A stretch of 64,000 nt of DNA, taken from Acinetobacter lactucae. Lineage in GTDB: Bacteria > Pseudomonadota > Gammaproteobacteria > Pseudomonadales > Moraxellaceae. A model generated the notes under the pieces. That model was given only the letters and a program-made list of their open reading frames with translations, was not told the DNA's origin and searched no databases. Positions 45,133 through 56,824 of this stretch are shown one piece after another. Positions within the stretch are counted from its first letter, which is position 1. Each line of letters begins with the position of its first letter. Made by a program: the position numbers and the translations under genes. The stretch covers positions 62,001 through 126,000 of the forward strand of contig NZ_LRPE01000034.1 of NCBI RefSeq assembly GCF_001605885.1, read 5' to 3'.

Positions 45133-46440
45133 ATGAAGCAAAAGAAATTGCTCAAGTATATTGTTATTGCTATTTTACTTGGCGTACTAACAGGTTGGGT
45201 TTGTCACCACTTCTTTAATGAAGGTGAACAATTGAAGCAAATCGCTTCTTATCTCAACATTCCTACAGATATCTTTTTACGCCTTATCAAAATGATTATT
45301 GCTCCATTGGTATTTGCCACAATTGTTTCAGGCATTGTATCAATGGGCAAATCTACATCAATTGGCAGTATTACCCTTAAATCAATGACTTGGTTTATTA
45401 CTGCTTCGTTCGTATCGCTTGCTATCGGTATGGGTTTGGCAAACTTTTTCCAACCAGGTGCAGCTTTAGATTTAGTATTACCAACTGCACAACAATTGAG
45501 TAGCTCTTCTGCTCCAGCGACTACAGGCTTCACTCTACAATCATTTTTAAGCCATGTTTTCCCACGCAGTATTGCTGAAGCAATGGCAAACAATGATATT
45601 TTACAAGTCCTTGTTTTCTCTATTTTCTTTGGTTCAGCTCTTGCTTTTGTAAATCAGGGCAAAGAAAAAGATTCAGTGATTATTCGTTTGACTGATGAAC
45701 TCAGCAAAATCATGTTCCGCATTACTGATTACGTCATGATGTTTGCACCTGTTGCAGTATTTGCAGCCATCGCTTCAGCAATTACAGTACAAGGTTTAGG
45801 CTTGATTGTTGACTATGGCATTTTAATCGCAGAATTCTACTTCGGACTTTTATTGCTTTGGATCATCTTATTCTCTGTTGGCGCAATCGTACTTAAAAAA
45901 GATATTTTCCGCTTAGGTAAATTAATTCGTGAACCTGTAACCCTTGCTTTTGCTACAGCTTCAAGTGAATCAGCCTACCCTAAAGTAATGGATGCACTAA
46001 ATAAGTTTGGAGTGCCTAAAAAAGTAACGAGCTTCGTATTACCTTTGGGTTATTCATTCAACCTAGATGGTTCAATGATGTACACAACGTTTGCTGTACT
46101 CTTTATTGCTCAGGCTTACAATATTGATCTTAGTTTCACTCAACAAATCTTAATTTTGTTAACTCTCATGGTAACAAGTAAAGGTATTGCAGGTGTTTCT
46201 CGAGCTTCAATTGTCGTTATTTCCGCGACGCTCACTATGTTCCATTTACCTGAAGCTGGCATCCTTTTATTACTCGGTATCGATCAATTCCTTGATATGG
46301 GGCGTACTGCAACGAACGTAGTAGGTAACAGTATTGCGACCGCAGTTGTTGCCAAGCTTGAAGGCGACAAAGTAATCGACACCGAAGAACTACCAGAACC
46401 TGTATTAATTAAATCAAACCAAGAACAAACGATCGCTTAA
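45133..46440 (+). CDS. Dicarboxylate/amino acid:cation symporter (DAACS family)
   Basis: A 435-residue inner-membrane transporter of the GltP/DctA family with about eight helices and two re-entrant loops. The serine-rich loop reads ATASSESAYPKVMDAL, followed by FVLPLGYSFNLDGSMMYTT and, later, the RTATNVVGNSIATAVVAK segment with the substrate-binding Asp/Arg-type residues (DMGRTATNV). These distinguish the family but not glutamate from C4-dicarboxylates. The next gene makes glutamate/aspartate in the periplasm, which favours acidic amino acids. Monocistronic, with a strong terminator. Confidence 0.93.
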   Translation: MKQKKLLKYIVIAILLGVLTGWVCHHFFNEGEQLKQIASYLNIPTDIFLRLIKMIIAPLVFATIVSGIVSMGKSTSIGSITLKSMTWFITASFVSLAIGMGLANFFQPGAALDLVLPTAQQLSSSSAPATTGFTLQSFLSHVFPRSIAEAMANNDILQVLVFSIFFGSALAFVNQGKEKDSVIIRLTDELSKIMFRITDYVMMFAPVAVFAAIASAITVQGLGLIVDYGILIAEFYFGLLLLWIILFSVGAIVLKKDIFRLGKLIREPVTLAFATASSESAYPKVMDALNKFGVPKKVTSFVLPLGYSFNLDGSMMYTTFAVLFIAQAYNIDLSFTQQILILLTLMVTSKGIAGVSRASIVVISATLTMFHLPEAGILLLLGIDQFLDMGRTATNVVGNSIATAVVAKLEGDKVIDTEELPEPVLIKSNQEQTIA

Positions 46441-46470
46441 GTTTCTCTTTTCTCCCACTCTCCCAACTTA

Positions 46471-46510
46471 AGAGCAATTTTATATGACCTTATAAAATTG
46501 CTCTTTTTTT
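46471..46510 (+). terminator. Strong terminator after the symporter gene
   Basis: AGAGCAATTTTATA (46471-46484) and TATAAAATTGCTCT (46491-46504) pair perfectly (14 pairs), then T-run. Confidence 0.93.
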
Positions 46511-48179
<1,669 letters not shown>

Positions 48180-48188
48180 GTTTTTCAA

Positions 48189-48215
48189 CCAACCCAAACT
48201 CAAAGTTTGGGTTGG
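48189..48215 (+). terminator. ansB terminator hairpin
   Basis: CCAACCCAAACT and AGTTTGGGTTGG pair perfectly (12 pairs, CAA loop). The T-run after it is weak. Confidence 0.7.
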
Positions 48216-48378
48216 TCCTATTTCTTAATTAAGAAACTCTTTTATATTAAATCTGTACAATAGATATTCAAATCATTCTTCTTAAATAATAAAATCCTTA
48301 ACAGTTTGCCAAAATATTAAGCATTTCGTTTTAACTTTGCGTGCTAAACTATGCTGCAGTCGTATTAAGGATTGGTTT

Positions 48379-51300
48379 ATGCAGTTTGTTCATCTCGGTA
48401 TCTATACAGAATTTTCGATTACAGAGTCGATAGTTCGCATACCCGACTTGGTCAATGCTGCGGTTAAAGACCAAATGCCTGCATTGGCATTAACCGACCT
48501 CTCAAACCTACATGCAGCAGTAAAGTTTTATAATTCTTGTTTAAAAAAAGGAATTAAACCGCTTTTAGGTAGCACAATTCGCCTTGATGATGCACAACAT
48601 CGTGCAACTTTACTTGCAATGAGTAATGTAGGCTGGAAAAGTCTGACTGAAATCGTTTCACGCGGTTTTATTGAAGGTCAACAACTCAGTATTCCATGTG
48701 TAAAAAAAGAATGGGTACTTGAACAGCATCAAGATATTATCGTTTTACTTGGCCAGCATAGTGATGTGGGTCAGATGCTTTGTTCATCTAACCCTCAAAA
48801 AGCAGCTCCCCTTTTAGAAGCATGGATCGAAAAATTTGGTAATCGTGTTTATCTTGCTTTAACACGTACTGACCGTCCCGGTGAAGAAGACTTTATTCAA
48901 GAAGCCGCTAAACTTGCTGCCCAATATAATGTGGGTGTAGTTGCACATAATGATGTGCACTTTGTAGAAAAAGAAGATTTTGAGGCACACGAAGCTCGTG
49001 TTTGTATTGCTGATGGCTATGTATTAGCAGATGATCGTCGTCCACGTTTATATAGCCCTGAACAGCACTTTAAAACCTCCGATGAAATGATCGAATTGTT
49101 TTCCGATATCCCAAGTGCTATCGAAAACACCTATAACATTGCAAAACGCTGTAATGTTAGCCTACAACTTGGCACCTATTTTTTACCTGATTACCCAATT
49201 CCAGATGGCTTTACCATCGACACTTACTTTGAACATTTGTCAAAAGTAGGTTTAGAAGAACGCTTAGATTATCTTTACCCTGTCGAAAAACGTGGCGAAG
49301 ACTGGCCAGAAATTCGTAAGCCTTACGATGAACGAATTGATTATGAAGTCGGCATTATCCTGAAAATGGGGTTCCCGGGTTACTTCCTTATTGTCATGGA
49401 CTTCATTCAATGGGCAAAAAATAATGGCGTTCCTGTGGGTCCAGGCCGTGGTTCAGGTGCGGGCTCTCTTGTTGCATATAGTTTAAAAATTACCGATCTT
49501 GATCCTCTTCGTTACGATCTACTTTTCGAACGTTTCTTAAACCCAGAACGTGTTTCGATGCCCGACTTTGATGTCGACTTCTGTATCGCTGGACGTGACC
49601 GCGTTATCGATTATGTTTCACGCACTTATGGACGTGAAGCCGTGTCGCAAATTGCAACTTTCGGTACGATGGCAGCGAAAGGAGCTATTCGTGACGTTGC
49701 CCGTGTATTAGGTAAATCTTACGGTTTAGCTGATCGTATTTCAAAAATGGTGCCTACTAAACCGCTCGGTGTGGACTTAGCCACTGCTATTGAGATGGAA
49801 CCTCAGCTTAAAGATATTGTTACCAATCCATCTAATCCAGATAATGACGATGCCAGTGAAATCTGGGAAATGGCATTAAAACTAGAAGGTATTACCCGAA
49901 ATACTGGTAAACATGCTGGTGGTGTTGTCATTGCACCGGGTAAGATTACCGATTTCTCGGCTGTACTTTGTGATGAAGACGGAACCAGCCGTGTTGCTCA
50001 ATACGATAAAGACGATGTAGAGGCAGCCGGTCTCGTTAAGTTCGACTTCTTGGGTTTACGTAACTTAACCGTTATTGAAGACGCAATTCAAAATATCAAT
50101 AAAAACCGCGATAGTAATGATCCACTCATTATTTCGCATGTTCCACTTGATGATGCTAAAGCATATTCTGTCTTTGCGGATGCAAATACAACCGCGGTAT
50201 TCCAGTTTGAATCCGTCGGCATGAAACGAATGCTTAAAGAAGCACGTCCAAGTAAATTTGAAGAGATTATTGCGTTTGTATCATTGTACCGTCCTGGTCC
50301 AATGGATCTTATTCCTGACTTTATTCACCGTATGCATGGTGGGGATTTTGAATATCTTCACCCCCTTCTTGAAGGTGTATTAGAACCAACTTACGGGATT
50401 ATGGTTTACCAAGAACAGGTTATGCAGACGGCACAGATATGTGCGGGTTATACACTCGGTGGCGCTGACTTACTACGCCGTGCAATGGGTAAAAAGAAAC
50501 CTGAGGAGATGGTTAAGCAGCGTCAAATTTTCTTAGCAGGTGCTGCTGAAAAAGGGATTGACGAAAGTACAGCCAACCATATCTTTGACTATATGGAAAA
50601 GTTCGCAGGCTATGGTTTTAACAAATCTCACGCCGCTGCTTATGCTCTCGTTGCCTACCATACTGCATGGTTAAAAGCTCATTATCCTGCCGAGTTTATG
50701 GCAGCTGTAATGTCATCGGAAATGCAAAACACTGACAGTGTTGTATTTTTAATTGATGACTGCCGAAATAATGGCCTAGAAGTTTTACCACCATCCGTCA
50801 ATATGTCGACCTATCATTTCCATGCGAGCGATGATAAAACGATTGTTTATGGTTTAGGTGCGATTAAAGGTGTTGGCGAGCAAGCGATGCAGTCCGTAAT
50901 TGACTCTCGCCGACAGTTTGGCCCTTATACAGATCTATTTGATTTTTGCCATCGTATTGATCTGAAGAAAATTAATAAGCGTACTCTTGAAGCTTTAATC
51001 CGTGCGGGTGCACTTGATTGCTTAGGAATCGAACGTGCAAGCTTAATGGCTCAATTGCCTGAAGCCGTGCAAGCTGCCGAACAAGCACGCAGTAACCGTG
51101 AAAGCGGTATTATGGACTTGTTTGGTGAAGTTGAAGAAGTTCAGCGTAAGCCTGCTAAACCGGTAAAACCGTGGAGTGATGAAGTTCGTCTAAAAGGCGA
51201 AAAAGATACGCTTGGGTTATATTTAACGGGCCATCCAATTGATGTTTACCGACAAGAACTTAAAGCTTTTATTCCTGTAAAACTTAATGAAATTACGGCT

Positions 51301-51942
51301 ACACGTCGTGGTGTTACAACAGTTTATGCAGGACTAGTGATTGACGTTGCAAACTTTCCAAACCGCGTAGTTATTGTACTAGATGATGGTACCGCTCGTA
51401 TTGAAGTAAGTTGCAATCATGAACGTTTCCAGCGTTTTAAAGATATTATCCAAGTTGAGCGCGTTGTCGTCTTTGAAGGCGAAATTTATGAAAGAGAAGG
51501 CTTTGAACGTCCAATGGGCCGTTTAACCAAGGCTTTTACTTTAAATGAAATACGACAAAAACGTGCTAACAGTATTCAGATCAAATTAACTGAAGAGTTT
51601 ATGCAAGCCACTTTGGCAAAAGATCTGCAAAATATCATCTTGCCATTTTGCAATGTAGATATGCATCAACATATCACCTTACAACTCTTGATTGATCAAC
51701 CTTATGCTCAAGCCGAGCTTCAACTTGGTCCACAATGGAAAGTCGCTCCTTTAGATGAATTACTTGCTAAACTCAGAGATTATTTCGGTAAAGATAATAT
51801 TTACATTGAATATCAAGTAAAGTCGAAAGCAGCTAAAGCAGCAGAACCTGTCCGTCCGCAAACCGTTGCTTCCCCTCCCGCGGACGTGACTATGGACGAT
51901 GCATTGGATTTATACCAAAGCGAAGTTTCTCAATATTCGTAA
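48379..51942 (+). CDS. dnaE: DNA polymerase III alpha subunit
   Basis: Main replicative polymerase, 1187 residues. PHP domain at the N-terminus (VHLGIYTEFSITES), the PDFDVDFC motif near 395-402 with two catalytic Asp, FGTMAAKGAIRDVARVLG, the beta-clamp/HhH region (INKRTLEALIRAGALD) and the OB-fold near 970-1050. The ATG at 48379 with AAGGA at eight bases is chosen; upstream codons to 48337 are not family-like. The PHP domain begins VHLGIYTEF instead of VHLRxHSxF, so several metal ligands appear changed, as in proofreading-inactive PHP domains. It is followed closely by trmJ. Confidence 0.96.
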   Translation: MQFVHLGIYTEFSITESIVRIPDLVNAAVKDQMPALALTDLSNLHAAVKFYNSCLKKGIKPLLGSTIRLDDAQHRATLLAMSNVGWKSLTEIVSRGFIEGQQLSIPCVKKEWVLEQHQDIIVLLGQHSDVGQMLCSSNPQKAAPLLEAWIEKFGNRVYLALTRTDRPGEEDFIQEAAKLAAQYNVGVVAHNDVHFVEKEDFEAHEARVCIADGYVLADDRRPRLYSPEQHFKTSDEMIELFSDIPSAIENTYNIAKRCNVSLQLGTYFLPDYPIPDGFTIDTYFEHLSKVGLEERLDYLYPVEKRGEDWPEIRKPYDERIDYEVGIILKMGFPGYFLIVMDFIQWAKNNGVPVGPGRGSGAGSLVAYSLKITDLDPLRYDLLFERFLNPERVSMPDFDVDFCIAGRDRVIDYVSRTYGREAVSQIATFGTMAAKGAIRDVARVLGKSYGLADRISKMVPTKPLGVDLATAIEMEPQLKDIVTNPSNPDNDDASEIWEMALKLEGITRNTGKHAGGVVIAPGKITDFSAVLCDEDGTSRVAQYDKDDVEAAGLVKFDFLGLRNLTVIEDAIQNINKNRDSNDPLIISHVPLDDAKAYSVFADANTTAVFQFESVGMKRMLKEARPSKFEEIIAFVSLYRPGPMDLIPDFIHRMHGGDFEYLHPLLEGVLEPTYGIMVYQEQVMQTAQICAGYTLGGADLLRRAMGKKKPEEMVKQRQIFLAGAAEKGIDESTANHIFDYMEKFAGYGFNKSHAAAYALVAYHTAWLKAHYPAEFMAAVMSSEMQNTDSVVFLIDDCRNNGLEVLPPSVNMSTYHFHASDDKTIVYGLGAIKGVGEQAMQSVIDSRRQFGPYTDLFDFCHRIDLKKINKRTLEALIRAGALDCLGIERASLMAQLPEAVQAAEQARSNRESGIMDLFGEVEEVQRKPAKPVKPWSDEVRLKGEKDTLGLYLTGHPIDVYRQELKAFIPVKLNEITATRRGVTTVYAGLVIDVANFPNRVVIVLDDGTARIEVSCNHERFQRFKDIIQVERVVVFEGEIYEREGFERPMGRLTKAFTLNEIRQKRANSIQIKLTEEFMQATLAKDLQNIILPFCNVDMHQHITLQLLIDQPYAQAELQLGPQWKVAPLDELLAKLRDYFGKDNIYIEYQVKSKAAKAAEPVRPQTVASPPADVTMDDALDLYQSEVSQYS

Positions 51943-51956
51943 TTTCTGGAAATCTT

Positions 51957-52796
51957 ATGAGTTCGTTTGATCACACCACTGTGTCAAAACAGTTAGCACA
52001 AGTGCGTATTGTCATGGTAAATACCACTTTGCCTGCTAATATTGGCAGCGCTTTACGTGCCATGAAAACAATGGGACTAATTAAATTAGTTCTGGTTGCT
52101 CCAAAAACATATCCGCATCCAGATATACAAGCGCTCGCTGCTGGTGCTCAAGATTTATTTGAACATCTTGAGATTGTAGATACTTTAGAAGATGCCATTA
52201 AAGATTGCCATTTAGTGTTTGGAACAAGTGCACGTAGCCGTACCATTCCTTGGCCTCTACTTGATGTACGACCTGCAGCTAAAGAAGCCATTAAAGCCAC
52301 CACTCAAGGACAACAAATTGCGATTGTTTTTGGCCGTGAAGATCGTGGTTTAACAAACGAAGAATTAGCCCTGGCCAATTATCATTTAACAATTCCTGTA
52401 AATCCGGACTATGGCGTATTAAATGTTGCGCAAGCAATCCAAGTCGTATGTTACGAACTTCGCATGTCTGCTCTAGAACAACAAAACGTGGACCAAGATG
52501 CAGAAGAAATGCCATTAGTTCAAGGTCAAAGCATGCAATGGGATGAACCATTGGTGACTCAGCAACAAATGGAAGAGTTTTATCCTCATCTAGAAAAAAT
52601 GTTGACTGAAATTGAATTTTTAGATCCAGACAATCCACGTTTATTACCTTTACGCTTGCGTCGTTTATTTGGTCGTATACAATTAGATCGTATGGAATAT
52701 CATTTACTTCGCGGTATTTTTAGTCGTGTACAAGCCCTAACAAGTGGTAAATGGAAAAAAGCATTATCTGACAAGGAGGATCAACCCAATGCTTAA
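51957..52796 (+). CDS. trmJ: tRNA (cytidine/uridine-2'-O-)-methyltransferase TrmJ
   Basis: SPOUT-class enzyme methylating position 32 of tRNA. In 279 residues: [25 protein letters not shown] (start of the fold, cited as [17 protein letters not shown]), [22 protein letters not shown] and the knot strand [20 protein letters not shown] (cited as [15 protein letters not shown]). C-terminal helical tail with [14 protein letters not shown]. Starts 14 bases after dnaE and overlaps cysE by eight bases. Confidence 0.93.
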   Translation: MSSFDHTTVSKQLAQVRIVMVNTTLPANIGSALRAMKTMGLIKLVLVAPKTYPHPDIQALAAGAQDLFEHLEIVDTLEDAIKDCHLVFGTSARSRTIPWPLLDVRPAAKEAIKATTQGQQIAIVFGREDRGLTNEELALANYHLTIPVNPDYGVLNVAQAIQVVCYELRMSALEQQNVDQDAEEMPLVQGQSMQWDEPLVTQQQMEEFYPHLEKMLTEIEFLDPDNPRLLPLRLRRLFGRIQLDRMEYHLLRGIFSRVQALTSGKWKKALSDKEDQPNA

Positions 52797-53601
52797 ACAG
52801 CTTAAAGAAGATATAAAGGCTGTATTTGCGCGAGATCCTGCTGCACGCAATACACTTGAGGTTCTTACCACCTATCCTGGCATTCATGCGATTATGATGC
52901 ATCGTGTCGCGCATGAATTATGGCAAAAAGATTGTAAAGGAGCTGCTCGCCTTCTTTCTTCATTTAGCCGTTTTGCAACAGGTATTGAAATTCATCCAGG
53001 CGCTAAAATCGGTAAACGTTTTTTTATTGATCACGGTATGGGTGTTGTGATTGGTGAAACTGCTGAAATTGGCGACGATGTTACGCTTTATCATGGTGTT
53101 ACCCTCGGTGGTACAACATGGAAGACCGGCAAACGTCACCCAACTTTAGAAGATGGCGTGGTGGTTGGTGCGGGTGCGAAAATTTTAGGCCCATTTACGG
53201 TAGGTAAAGGTGCAAAAGTCGGTTCAAATGCTGTTGTGACTAAAGCCGTTCCTGCCGGCGTGACTGCTGTAGGAAACCCGGCTCGCTATATTTATAAAGA
53301 TGCCACAGACAAGAATAAAGATGAAGAACGTCGTCGTGATTATGCGCAAAGTATTGGTTTCGCTCCATATGCGACAACTGCTGATCAGTCAGACCCTATT
53401 TTAGAAGGTATGCGTGTTTTGCTTGATCGTATTCAACATAATGAAACGCGTATGAATAATTTATGCCAGCGTTTATCAGAGCTAGACCCTAGTTTCAAAA
53501 AAGAAAGTCAGGATCAACAGCCTTTTAGTGATGAAGAGCTGAAAATTATTGAAGAAGTTCGTCGTGAGTGCGGTGCGCAAGATAAGACATCAAAAACGTA
53601 A
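52789..53601 (+). CDS. cysE: Serine O-acetyltransferase CysE
   Basis: First step of cysteine synthesis (serine plus acetyl-CoA to O-acetylserine). 270 residues; the left-handed beta-helix hexapeptides are clear ([40 protein letters not shown] cited in parts: [27 protein letters not shown]). Catalytic His is in IDHGMG and [15 protein letters not shown] nine bases before the ATG at 52789 decides the start. A C-terminal helical tail of about 80 residues follows the helix, longer than in the short CysE of some bacteria. Eight-base overlap with trmJ. Confidence 0.95.
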   Translation: MLKQLKEDIKAVFARDPAARNTLEVLTTYPGIHAIMMHRVAHELWQKDCKGAARLLSSFSRFATGIEIHPGAKIGKRFFIDHGMGVVIGETAEIGDDVTLYHGVTLGGTTWKTGKRHPTLEDGVVVGAGAKILGPFTVGKGAKVGSNAVVTKAVPAGVTAVGNPARYIYKDATDKNKDEERRRDYAQSIGFAPYATTADQSDPILEGMRVLLDRIQHNETRMNNLCQRLSELDPSFKKESQDQQPFSDEELKIIEEVRRECGAQDKTSKT

Positions 53602-53706
53602 TATTCTTGATTCATAATGTAACACGCTTACCCTTGCATGTCTGTTTAGCTTTTCCTAGACTTACCTGTACCAAATCTGACTTTACTAAAATGAACGGAA
53701 GATCCT

Positions 53707-54648
53707 ATGAATTTTAAGCCTTTGGCATATATAATCCTTGCGACCTCAAGTTTAACCGCTTGTACAATGGCACCCGTAAAAGAACAAAAAATTGAGCCTT
53801 TTGTTTTCAAGGAACCAGAGCTTACTCCTCCTTTTTATGCACTAAACCCTTTTAACTATGATCAGCCACCGGCATTTGAAGTTGCATTAAAAGATGCTGC
53901 TGCACAGCCTGTAACGAAAATGGTGGTTAATCGTCAAGATGATCCGACCAAACAACTTACTCTCGACGTCAACAAACTGATTATTCCGACTGTCAATAAT
54001 TCACAACGTTCAATGAAATACGCAGTTTTAGCTGGTGAAAATGAAATTGACGTGACTACTATTGATGACTTTTTACAATTAGTAGAAGGTAAAGCACGTC
54101 ACTACCCACCTCGCTTTACTGACCGCCAAGAACGTAAAGGCTTTGAAAGTAAACTTAAAGAAGTCACACAGCAACTCGATACACTTGCTGCAAATGAAAA
54201 TGCATCATTTGATATTTTAATTCGTGCTTTTAAAGCAAGTGTTCTTGCACGTAACCTTGATTTAGGTACTGTTCATACAACTAAATCTTTAGAATATGCT
54301 CAAAGACTTTTGAAAATTAATCCAGATGATGCAGAAACAAATTTCTGGTTCGGTTTTGGTTTATCTGAAGGTGGCGGCCAACGTGAAGCTATTCCATACT
54401 TAGACAAAGCCATTAAAGGTAATGTTCAAGAAGCATATCTAGCTGCTGCAAATAACTATATTGCAATGGAACAAAAGAAAAACGCGATCCAGACGCTGAA
54501 GAACTATAAAGTTAAATATCCAGATGAAGCGGAAATTGCTGATCGTTTAATTCAAGAAATTGAAAAACAAGGTCGTTGGAACGTATGGCAAGTTTTAACT
54601 AACCCAGCAATGTCTCCTGCTACTCCTACTCAAACACCTAAAAAGTAA
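53707..54648 (+). CDS. TPR-containing lipoprotein of unknown function
   Basis: A 313-residue lipoprotein with lipobox LTAC (Cys19). A Pro-rich, extended region (20-100) is followed by a helical region and about three tetratricopeptide-like repeats (from about 190: AKSLEYAQRLLKINPDDAET-type unit, cited as YAQRLLKINPDDAETNF, then GQREAIPYLDKAI and AYLAAANNYIAMEQKKNAI). Probably an outer-membrane scaffold. It ends in Pro/Thr residues and at a strong terminator. The next gene is also a lipoprotein, so they may work together, but a terminator separates them. Confidence 0.82.
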   Translation: MNFKPLAYIILATSSLTACTMAPVKEQKIEPFVFKEPELTPPFYALNPFNYDQPPAFEVALKDAAAQPVTKMVVNRQDDPTKQLTLDVNKLIIPTVNNSQRSMKYAVLAGENEIDVTTIDDFLQLVEGKARHYPPRFTDRQERKGFESKLKEVTQQLDTLAANENASFDILIRAFKASVLARNLDLGTVHTTKSLEYAQRLLKINPDDAETNFWFGFGLSEGGGQREAIPYLDKAIKGNVQEAYLAAANNYIAMEQKKNAIQTLKNYKVKYPDEAEIADRLIQEIEKQGRWNVWQVLTNPAMSPATPTQTPKK

Positions 54649-54662
54649 GTTTAATGATTTAA

Positions 54663-54686
54663 AAAGGGCTGTTTTGACAGCCCTTT
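54663..54686 (+). terminator. Intrinsic terminator after the TPR lipoprotein gene
   Basis: AAAGGGCTGT and ACAGCCCTTT pair perfectly around TTTG, followed by T-run. Confidence 0.92.
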
Positions 54687-54763
54687 TTTATATTTGATCA
54701 TTTGAAAATTACTTTAAAATTTGTATGATCTACCTACCATTGAGCCACTATATTTTGACCCTA

Positions 54764-56770
54764 ATGTTTTCAATAAAAAGAAACAAAACACTGCTGACGG
54801 TCATGCTACTCGGTTCAATTCTGAGTGGATGTCAGGTCGTAAATGTTAAACAGCAAGCTTTGAATGTAACAATTGCAAATGAACGTAATAGTATTCTTAC
54901 CCAAGATAAACTCAGCGAAGCAAGTCTGAATGTTTTATCAATGTCTGGGCAGGAAGCTAAAGTTTGTACAGATACACCTGAAACCTGTGTAAATCAACTC
55001 AAAAACCTTCCTCAAATTTTAGATGAACAGTTCTTATCGGCTGCAAGTGAGATGTATCTCGCAAAAGCAATGGCTTTATCAGATACGTCTAACTGTAAAG
55101 TAAGTAAATTTACCAAGCATAAGTCTGAAGAAGAACAAAAGAATATTCTAAATAGATATGATGATTGCTTAGACCAGCAATTGAGTCTATTAGATAAAAG
55201 TATTCGCTATAGCTATGCTTATCTATTTTCAACAAAACGTCAGCCTAATGACCGTATTTTTGATAATAGACAAGTTCAGATTCGCGATTTCTATAATCAA
55301 GCAATTGCCAAAATGGTCAGTGTTTATGATTTAAGACATCCTAAAAAAAATGTGGTTGAACCACAAATTCATATTGGTAAAAGTGTTTACTCAATCGATT
55401 TTGAATTTCATAAACAACTCACAGGTCAAAAATTAGAAAAATTAATTTCAAGTTATAACTTAAATTTTTCAGGCTTAAGAACTATTAACCGCCGTGATGG
55501 TTTTGGATCTGAATTTGTGGCTGTTTTTCCGAGTTCAGGAAATGAAGATATTAATGAATATATTCTAGATCCACTTAAATATAATTATAAAAATGGTGTA
55601 AATCCAAATATTCATAATGCACGCTATTTAGCTGCGACGATTGTAGCTGAACCTAAACACGCGACCACTGTCGAAGAAATCATAAATAATCCTGAATTCG
55701 TGATTCGAGTTTATGATCCCTATCGAACAGATAATATTAATGTAGCAGGCAAACAATATCCTCTAGCTGCTAACTTTTCAGCACCTTATGGTCTATGGTT
55801 AGCCGAAAACAATTTAGGGGTTGCAGCCTATTTAAGTCTGATTGATCGTGATCAGCATTTAACAATGCCGCATCTCTACATGCTTGAACCGTACAATCCA
55901 AATAAGAAAATTATTGTGTTAGTCCATGGTTTGGCAAGTAGCCCGGAAGCTTGGATTGCGCTCACCAATGATGTTATGGGCGATACGGTATTAAGAGACA
56001 ATTATCAAGTTTGGCAAGTCTTCTATTCAACTAACATGCCAATTTTGGAAAGCCGTTTCCAGATTTATGCACTACTCAAACAAGCTTTTAGTTCATTAAA
56101 CCCAAGTGACCCTGCCGCGCATGATGCTGTTCTTGTTGGACATAGTATGGGAGGTATTATCAGCCGTTTACTGGTCAGTGATGGAGATATTACGAAACCT
56201 GCTTTAGATTTAATGACGATCCGTCAGCAAAATCGCTTTAAAAAACATCCAATGGTTACCGAACGATTGCAAATGCATTCAATCAATAATTTTGATCGCG
56301 CAATTTTCTTGGCTTCCCCTCATCGAGGTACAGATTATGCAGATCGTTGGTTTACCTTGGCGGCACGTAAAATCATTCGTTTACCTGGTGCATTCTTGTC
56401 AGCTGTAGCAACTTCACTGACAACCGAAAATTTAGATGTTAAAGATTTCTTGAGTAATATTGATAATGGTTTGATTCAAAATGGACCAAGTGATCTAAGT
56501 CATCAATCTAAATTTATGGAGCTGACTAAAAATATTAATCCACATCAAGGATTAGTTTTCCATTCAATAATGGGAAATATTACCAAGAGTGATGATCCAA
56601 ATGTGATTACCGATGGTATTGTTCCGTACAAAAGTGCTCACTTAGACGGAGCAAAGTCTGAGAAAGTTCTTCCAGGTGGTCATTCCATCCAGCTTACACC
56701 GCAAGCTGTATTAGAGTTGCGTCGTATTTTACGAGAACATTTAGTCGAACATGGTTTATATAAACCATAA
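54764..56770 (+). CDS. Large alpha/beta-hydrolase lipoprotein (putative esterase/lipase)
   Basis: A 668-residue lipoprotein with lipobox LSGC; the ATG at 54764 gives a proper signal peptide, while the in-frame start at 54725 adds an unlikely extension. About 370 residues of unrecognised N-terminal region precede a lipase-like core: oxyanion loop VLVHGLASSPEAW (His388), nucleophile GHSMGG (Ser461), probable acid in VITDGIVPYKSAHL and final His in GGHSIQLTP. The catalytic set looks complete. The N-terminal half is rich in helices and has two Cys (VCTDTPETC) that may pair. Substrate unknown; location probably outer membrane. Confidence 0.8.
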   Translation: MFSIKRNKTLLTVMLLGSILSGCQVVNVKQQALNVTIANERNSILTQDKLSEASLNVLSMSGQEAKVCTDTPETCVNQLKNLPQILDEQFLSAASEMYLAKAMALSDTSNCKVSKFTKHKSEEEQKNILNRYDDCLDQQLSLLDKSIRYSYAYLFSTKRQPNDRIFDNRQVQIRDFYNQAIAKMVSVYDLRHPKKNVVEPQIHIGKSVYSIDFEFHKQLTGQKLEKLISSYNLNFSGLRTINRRDGFGSEFVAVFPSSGNEDINEYILDPLKYNYKNGVNPNIHNARYLAATIVAEPKHATTVEEIINNPEFVIRVYDPYRTDNINVAGKQYPLAANFSAPYGLWLAENNLGVAAYLSLIDRDQHLTMPHLYMLEPYNPNKKIIVLVHGLASSPEAWIALTNDVMGDTVLRDNYQVWQVFYSTNMPILESRFQIYALLKQAFSSLNPSDPAAHDAVLVGHSMGGIISRLLVSDGDITKPALDLMTIRQQNRFKKHPMVTERLQMHSINNFDRAIFLASPHRGTDYADRWFTLAARKIIRLPGAFLSAVATSLTTENLDVKDFLSNIDNGLIQNGPSDLSHQSKFMELTKNINPHQGLVFHSIMGNITKSDDPNVITDGIVPYKSAHLDGAKSEKVLPGGHSIQLTPQAVLELRRILREHLVEHGLYKP

Positions 56771-56777
56771 AAATAAA

Positions 56778-56807
56778 AAAGAGCCAAAGGATATCCTTTG
56801 GCTCTTT
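56778..56807. terminator. Bidirectional terminator between the esterase gene and ahpF
   Basis: A 24-base perfect palindrome (56781-56804, arms GAGCCAAAGGAT and its complement) flanked by A and T runs. Confidence 0.92.
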
Positions 56808-56824
56808 CGTTTTGGGATTAAATT

